NCBI GenBank assembly: GCA_007449985.2
Contig: VIIQ02000230.1
Location: 50,004 to 114,003 of the forward strand
Origin: Desmodesmus armatus
Lineage: Eukaryota; Chlorophyta; Chlorophyceae; Sphaeropleales; Scenedesmaceae
DNA: 64,000 nucleotides
Reading direction: 5' to 3'
Made by a program: the position numbers and the translations under genes. Of the stretch, positions 58,311-64,000 are shown in pieces (within the stretch, counting starts at the first letter, position 1; each line of letters opens with the position of its first letter). The notes beneath the pieces are model-generated. The model ran no database searches. It saw nothing but the letters and a program-made list of their open reading frames with translations, and had not been told where the DNA came from.

Positions 58311-58438
58311 TTGCTGCCGCTGCCGCTGCCGCTGCCGCTGCCGCTGCCGCTGCCGCTGCCGCTGCCGCTGCCGCTGCCGCTGCCGCTGCCGCTGCCGCTG
58401 CCGCTGCCGCTGCCGCTGCCGCTGCCGCTGCCGCTGCC
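58311..58438. repeat. Longest (GCTGCC)n tract of the array
   Basis: About 20 hexamer units, the longest in the window; other monomers have 2 to about 16. Tract growth in steps of six bases preserves any frame across it. Interruptions such as GCCGTTGCC (e.g. 47198, 49580, 54336, 59192, 63282) mark monomer lineages. Confidence 0.85.
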
Positions 58439-59957
58439 ACTTATCCACACTGCCGCCCTCCTTGGCTTGTGAAGTGAATGCAGGATGTGCTGTTGTCAAC
58501 ACATAAAGGACAACCCACTGGAGAATTGCACAGCAAAAGCCATGCCTGAGTTGACCAAAGCACACTCACATTTTGAACGCCTGTTGCATCCCGGTGTCAC
58601 CTGGTAGTGGCTTGGTAGCGGCTCAGCACTGCTCTCTATGCCTGCCGCGGTGCTGTCACCCAGTGTATGACAGCACCGCGGCAAGCATAGACACACGCAA
58701 ACAGACAAAGCAAGTACGTAGAGTCAGTAGCGTCCACCTGACACCAACTCAATCACGCTATTAGACTGTTCCCGCCCAAAGGCGTCTACCCAAATGTCAA
58801 ACTGTGCAGCACACACACAACCACCACATATGCAGCTGATTGCACCCTCTGGCCATCAGGAAGGAAGCAGATGCGTATTGAGTGAGCTCAGGGTCTGCAC
58901 TTGTCAACACATGAATGACGCACCCACCGAAATATAAGAACAGCAGAAGGCCATGCCTAGATTGACCAGCTGGTGCTCACCTTGTGTGCAGATGTTGCAT
59001 GGGACAGGCCTGGCCAACAGCAGCAGCACATGACAAAACACACAGAGTCACTGCACATCACCAGAATGCTAGAGGGGATGGGGTAATGAGCAAACACGAT
59101 GCAGGAAGTTGGGAGGGCGGCAGTGTACTAGCTGCTGATGCTGAAGCTGCCGCTGTCTGTTGCCTCTATTGCTGTCGCTGCCGCTGCCGCTGCCGTTGCC
59201 GCTGCCGCTGCCGCTGCCACTTATCCACACTGCCGCCCTCCTTGGCTTGTGAAGTGAATGCAGGATGTGCTGTTGTCAACACATAAAGGACAACCCACTG
59301 GAGAATTGCACAGCAAAAGCCATGCCTGAATTGACCAAAGCACGCTCACGTTTTGAACGCCTGTTGCATCCCGGTGTCACCTGGTAGTGGCTTGGTAGCG
59401 GCTCAGCACTGCTCTCTATGCTTGCCGCGGTGCTGTCACCCAGTGTATGACAGCACCGCGGCAAGCATAGACACACGCAAACAGACAAAGCAAGTACGTA
59501 GAGTCAGTAGCGTCCACCTGACACCAACTCAATCACGCTATCAGACTGTTCCCGCCCAAAGGCGTCTACCCAAATGTCAAACTGTGCAGCACACACACAA
59601 CCACCACATATGCAGCTGATTGCACCCTCTGGCCATCAGGAAGGAAGCAGATGCGTATTGAGTGAGCTCAGGGTCTGCACTTGTCAACACATGAATGCCA
59701 CACCCACTGAAGAATAAGAACAGCAGAAGGCCATGCCTAGATTGACCAGCTGGTGCTCACCTTCTGTGCAGATGTTGCATGGGACAGGCCTGGCCAACAG
59801 CAGCAGCACATGACAAAACACACAGAGTCACTGCACATCACCAGAATGCTAGAGGGGTTGGGGTAATGAGCAAACACGATGCAGGAAGTTGGGAGGGCGG
59901 CAGTGTACTAGCTGCTGATGCTGAAGCTGCCGCTGTCTGTTGCCTCTATTGCTGTTG

Positions 59958-60105
59958 CTGCCGCTGCCGCTGCCGCGCCGCTGCCGCTGCGCTGCCGCTG
60001 CCGCTGCCGCTGCCGCTGCCGCTGCCGCTGCCGTGCCGCTGCCGCTGCCGCTGCCGCTGCGCTGCCGCTGCCGCTGCCGTGCCGCTGCCGCTGCCGCTGC
60101 AGCTG
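59958..60105. repeat. Scrambled hexamer tract
   Basis: Here the GCTGCC repeat is broken by several 1-2-base losses (GCCGCGCCGC, CTGCGCTGCC, GCCGTGCCGC). It is the first of several irregular tracts to the right (60860, 61650-61730, 62475-62530), which coincide with single-base losses elsewhere in the same monomers. Confidence 0.7.
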
Positions 60106-63100
60106 CCACTTATCCACACTGCCGCCCTCCTTGGCTTGTGAAGTGAATGCAGGATGTGCTGTTGTCAACACATAAAGGACAACCCACTGGAGAATTGCAC
60201 AGCAAAAGCCATGCCTGAATTGACCAAAGCACACTCACATTTTGAACGCCTGTTGCATCCCGTGTCACCTGGTAGTGGCTTGGTAGCGGCTCAGCACTGC
60301 TCTCTATGCCTGCCGCGGTGCTGTCACCCAGTGTATGACAGCACCGCGGCAAGCATAGACACACGCAAACAGACAAAGCAAGTACGTAGAGTCAGTAGCG
60401 TCCACCTGACACCAACTCAATCACGCTATCAGACTGTTCCCGCCCAAAGGCGTCTACCCAAATGTCAAACTGTGCAGCACACACACAACCACCACATATG
60501 CAGCTGATTGCACCCTCTGGCCATCAGGAAGGAAGCAGATGCGTATTGAGTGAGCTCAGGGTCTGCACTTGTCAACACATGAATGCCACACCCACTGAAG
60601 AATAAGAACAGCAGAAGGCCATGCCTAGATTGACCAGCTGGTGCTCACCTTCTGTGCAGATGTTGCATGGGACAGGCCTGGCCAACAGCAGCAGCACATG
60701 ACAAAACACACAGAGTCACTGCACATCACCAGAATGCTAGAGGGGTTTGGGTAATGAGCAAACACGATGCAGGAAGTTGGGAGGGCGGCAGTGTACTAGC
60801 TGCTGATGCTGAAGCTGCCGCTGTCTGTTGCCTCTATTGCTGTTGCTGCCGCTGCCGCTGCCGCTGCGCCGCTGCCGCTGCCGCTGCCGCTGCCGCTGCC
60901 GCTGCCACTTATCCACACTGCCGCCCTCCTTGGCTTGTGAAGTGAATGCAGGATGTGCTGTTGTCAACACATAAAGGACAACCCACTGGAGAATTGCACA
61001 GCAAAAGCCATGCCTGAATTGACCAAAGCACACTCACGTTTTGAACGCCTGTTGCATCCCGGTGTCACCTGGTAGTGGCTTGGTAGCGGCTCAGCACTGC
61101 TCTCTATGCCTGCCGCGGTGCTGTCACCCAGTGTATGACAGCACCGCGGCAAGCATAGACACACGCAAACAGACAAAGCAAGTACGTAGAGTCAGTAGCG
61201 TCCACCTGACACCAACTCAATCACGCTATCAGACTGTTCCCGCCAAAGGCGTCTACCCAAATGTCAAACTGTGCAGCACACACACAACCACCACATATGC
61301 AGCTGATTGCACCCTCTGGCCATCAGGAAGGAAGCAGATGCGTATTGAGTGAGCTCAGGGTCTGCACTTGTCAACACATGAATGCCACACCCACTGAAGA
61401 TAAGAACAGCAGAAGGCCATGCCTAGATTGACCAGCTGGTGCTCACCTTCTGTGCAGATGTTGCATGGGACAGGCCTGGCCAACAGCAGCAGCACATGAC
61501 AAAACACACAGAGTCACTGCACATCACCAGAATGCTAGAGGGGTGTGGGGTAATGAGCAAACACGATGCAGGAAGTTGGGAGGGCGGCAGTGTACTAGCT
61601 GCTGATGATGAAGCTGCCGCTGTCTGTTGCCTCTATTGCTGTTGCTGCCGCTGCCGCTGCCTGCCGCTGCCGCTGCGCTGCCGCTGCCGCTGCCGCTGCC
61701 GCACTGCCGCCGCTGCCGCTGCCGCTGCCGCTGCCACTTATCCACACTGCCGCCCTCCTTGGCTTGTGAAGTGAATGCAGGATGTGCTGTTGTCAACACA
61801 TAAAGGACAACCCACTGGAGAATTGCACAGCAAAAGCCATGCCTGAATTGACCAAAGCACACTCACGTTTTGAACGCCTGTTGCATCCCGGTGTCACCTG
61901 GTAGTGGCTTGGTAGCGGCTCAGCACTGCTCTCTATGCCTGCCGCGGTGCTGTCACCCAGTGTATGACAGCACCGCGGCAAGCATAGACACACGCAAACA
62001 GACAAAGCAAGTACGTAGAGTCAGTAGCGTCCACCTGACACCAACTCAATCACGCTATCAGACTGTTCCCGCCCAAAGGCGTCTACCCAAATGTCAAACT
62101 GTGCAGCACACACACAACCACCACATATGCAGCTGATTCCACCCTCTGGCCATCAGGAGGAAGCAGATGCGTATTGAGTGAGCTCAGGTTGCACTTGTCA
62201 ACACATGAATGCCACACCCACTGAAAAATAAGAACAGCAGAAGGCCATGCCTAGATTGACCAGCTGGTGCTCACCTTCTGTGCAGATGTTGCATGGGACA
62301 GGCCTGGCCAACAGCAGCAGCACATGACAAAACACACAGAGTCACTGCACATCACCAGAATGCTAGAGGGGATGGGGTAATGAGCAAACAATGCAGGAAG
62401 TTGGGAGGGCGGCAGTGTACTAGCTGCTGATGCTGAAGCTGCCGCTGTCTGTTGCCTCTATTGCTGTTGCTGCCGGCGGCCGCTGCCGCTGCCGCCCGCT
62501 GCCGCTGCCGCTGCCGCTGCCGCTGCCCTGCCACTTATCCACACTGCCGCCCTCCTTGGCTTGTGAAGTGAATGCAGGATGTGCTGTTGTCAACACATAA
62601 AGGACAACCCACTGGAGAATTGCACAGCAAAAGCCATGCCTGATTGACCAAAGCACACTCACGTTTTGAACGCCTGTTGCATCCCGGTGTCACCTGGTAG
62701 TGGCTTGGTAGCGGCTCAGCACTGCTCTCTATGCCTGCCGCGGTGCTGTCACCCAGTGTATGACAGCACCGCGGCAAGCATAGACACACGCAAACAGACA
62801 AAGCAAGTACGTAGAGTCAGTAGCGTCCACCTGACACCAACTCAATCACGCTATTAGACTGTTCCCGCCCAAAGGCGTCTACCCAAATGTCAAACTGTGC
62901 AGCACACACACAACCACCACATATGCAGCTGATTGCACCCTCTGGCCATCAGGAAGGAAGCAGATGCGTATTGAGTGAGCTCAGGGTCTGCACTTGTCAA
63001 CACATGAATGCGCACACCCACTGAAATAAGAACAGCAGAAGGCCATGCCTAGATTGACCAGCTGGTGCTCACCTTCTGTGCAGATGTTGCATGGGACAGG

Positions 63101-64000
63101 CCTGGCCAACAGCAGCAGCACATGACAAACACACAGAGTCACTGCACATCACCAGAATGCTAGAGGGGTGGGGTAATGAGCAAACACGATGCAGGAAGTT
63201 GGGAGGGCGGCAGTGTACTAGCTGCTGATGCTGAAGCTGCCGCTGTCTGTTGCCTCTATTGCTGTCGCTGCCGCTGCCGCTGCCGTTGCCGCTGCCGCTG
63301 CCGCTGCCACTTATCCCACTGCCGCCCTCCTTGGCTTGTGAAGTGAATGCAGGATGTGCTGTTGTCACACATAAAGGACAACCACTGGAGAATTGCACAG
63401 CAAAAGCCATGCCTGAATTGACCAAGCACACTCACGTTTTGACGCCTGTTGCATCCCGTGTCACCTGGTAGTGGCTTGGTAGCGGCTCAGCACTGCTCTC
63501 TATGCTTGCGCGTGCTGTCACCCAGTGTATGACAGCACCGCGGCAAGCATAGACACACGCAAACAGACAAAGCAAGTACGTAGAGTCAGTAGCGTCCACC
63601 TGACACCAACTCAATCACGCTATCAGACTGTTCCCGCCCAAAGGCGTCTACCCAAATGTCAAACTGTGCAGCACACACACAACCACCACATATGCAGCTG
63701 ATTGCACCCTCTGGCCATCAGGAAGGAAGCAGATGCGTATTGAGTGAGCTCAGGGTGTGCACTTGTCAACACATGAATGCCACACCCACTGAAGAATAAG
63801 AACAGCAGAAGGCCATGCCTAGATTGACCAGCTGGTGCTCACCTTCTGTGCAGATGTTGCATGGGACAGGCCTGGCCAACAGCAGCAGCACATGACAAAA
63901 CACACAGAGTCACTGCACATCACCAGAATGCTAGAGGGGTGTGGGGTAATGAGCAACACGATGCAGGAAAGTTGGGAGGGCGGCAGTGTACTAGCTGCTG

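Larger units (their letters stand above)
41909..64000. repeat. Satellite array, right part (28 monomers, unit ~754-888 bp, continues past the window)
   Basis: Counting the central hairpin gives 28 monomers with a mean spacing of about 796 bp; the first is shortened at the LINE junction. Order within a unit: GGAGAATTGCACAGCAAAAG, hairpin, CAAACAGACAAAGCAAGTAC, CTGTTCCCGCCCAAAGG, CACACACAACCACCACATAT, CTCTGGCCATCAGGAAGG, GGACAGGCCTGGCCAACAG, GTGTACTAGCTGCTGATGC, then (GCTGCC)n and TTGTCAACACATAAAGGAC. Monomers are almost identical apart from the hexamer count, which explains most length differences. There is no telomeric repeat and no coding signal. Subtelomeric or centromeric satellite are both possible. 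Confidence 0.95.

Noticed and set aside
35640..63320. TTATCCACA in most monomers, identical to the bacterial DnaA box
   Set aside because: One 9-mer per ~800 bp of a eukaryotic satellite is a coincidence; no other replication-origin feature accompanies it.
41976..63614. Recurrent small ORFs in every satellite monomer (about 70 and 60-88 codons around the hairpin; 60-123 codons across the hexamer)
   Set aside because: They recur only because the monomer recurs. They overlap on both strands, contain no domain, and the Cys-Arg run is just the translated GCTGCC repeat. Conserved frame is explained by six-base steps and recent homogenisation.
41909..64000. Regularly spaced repeats suggesting a CRISPR array
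   Set aside because: The unit is ~800 bp and homogeneous throughout, with no short repeats alternating with unique spacers, and the DNA is eukaryotic.

Overview
This window looks like nuclear DNA of a chlorophyte green alga (volvocalean type; Chlamydomonas or Haematococcus relatives are my best guess, by inference). The reasons are GC-rich coding sequence, many short phase-consistent introns with GTGAG/GTRNG donors and CAG acceptors, Ala/Gln-rich proteins, abundant CTG/CAG and TGTACTG tracts, and an APE-type LINE. No bacterial operon, plasmid or phage features are present.

Layout. 1-3.1 kb: no firm gene. 3.1-8.2 kb (+): a seven-exon gene for a secreted, Tyr/Gln- and Pro-Ala-rich protein (866 aa), with a duplicated in-frame extra exon. 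9.6-17.4 kb (-): a 13-exon gene for an 899-aa coiled-coil golgin ending in a GRIP domain; a tRNA-Thr(CGT) sits in one of its introns on the opposite strand. 19.3-22.1 kb (-): a four-exon gene for a 613-aa low-complexity/coiled-coil protein of unknown function. 22.7-28.3 kb (+): a 12-exon gene for actin-related protein 4 (ARP4/BAF53 type, 440 aa), divergent from the previous gene across about 0.66 kb. 28.4-33.2 kb: no supportable gene, but a 400-bp tandem duplication and an inverted repeat. 33.25-64 kb: a satellite array with monomers of about 754-888 bp, split at 35.7-41.9 kb by a complete LINE with two intact ORFs.

All gene models were assembled by hand. In each, the exon phases join without a stop and the total coding length is a multiple of three, which is the main support for them.

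The two most unusual signals are these. (1) Every intact array monomer carries a long hairpin (24-bp arms, 9-nt loop). The mismatches I found in substitution variants are A/C on the + strand, that is G-U wobbles in a minus-strand RNA, and one base-pair replacement is compensatory. This suggests a structured minus-strand transcript. (2) The introns of all three well-defined genes that I examined closely contain partial tandem copies of neighbouring exon ends, most often the acceptor plus the first 10-75 exon bases. Some of these copies are still splice-competent and in frame. The LINE is also notable because the catalytic Asn of its endonuclease lies upstream of the first AUG of ORF2, which implies non-AUG reinitiation or frameshifting after ORF1.
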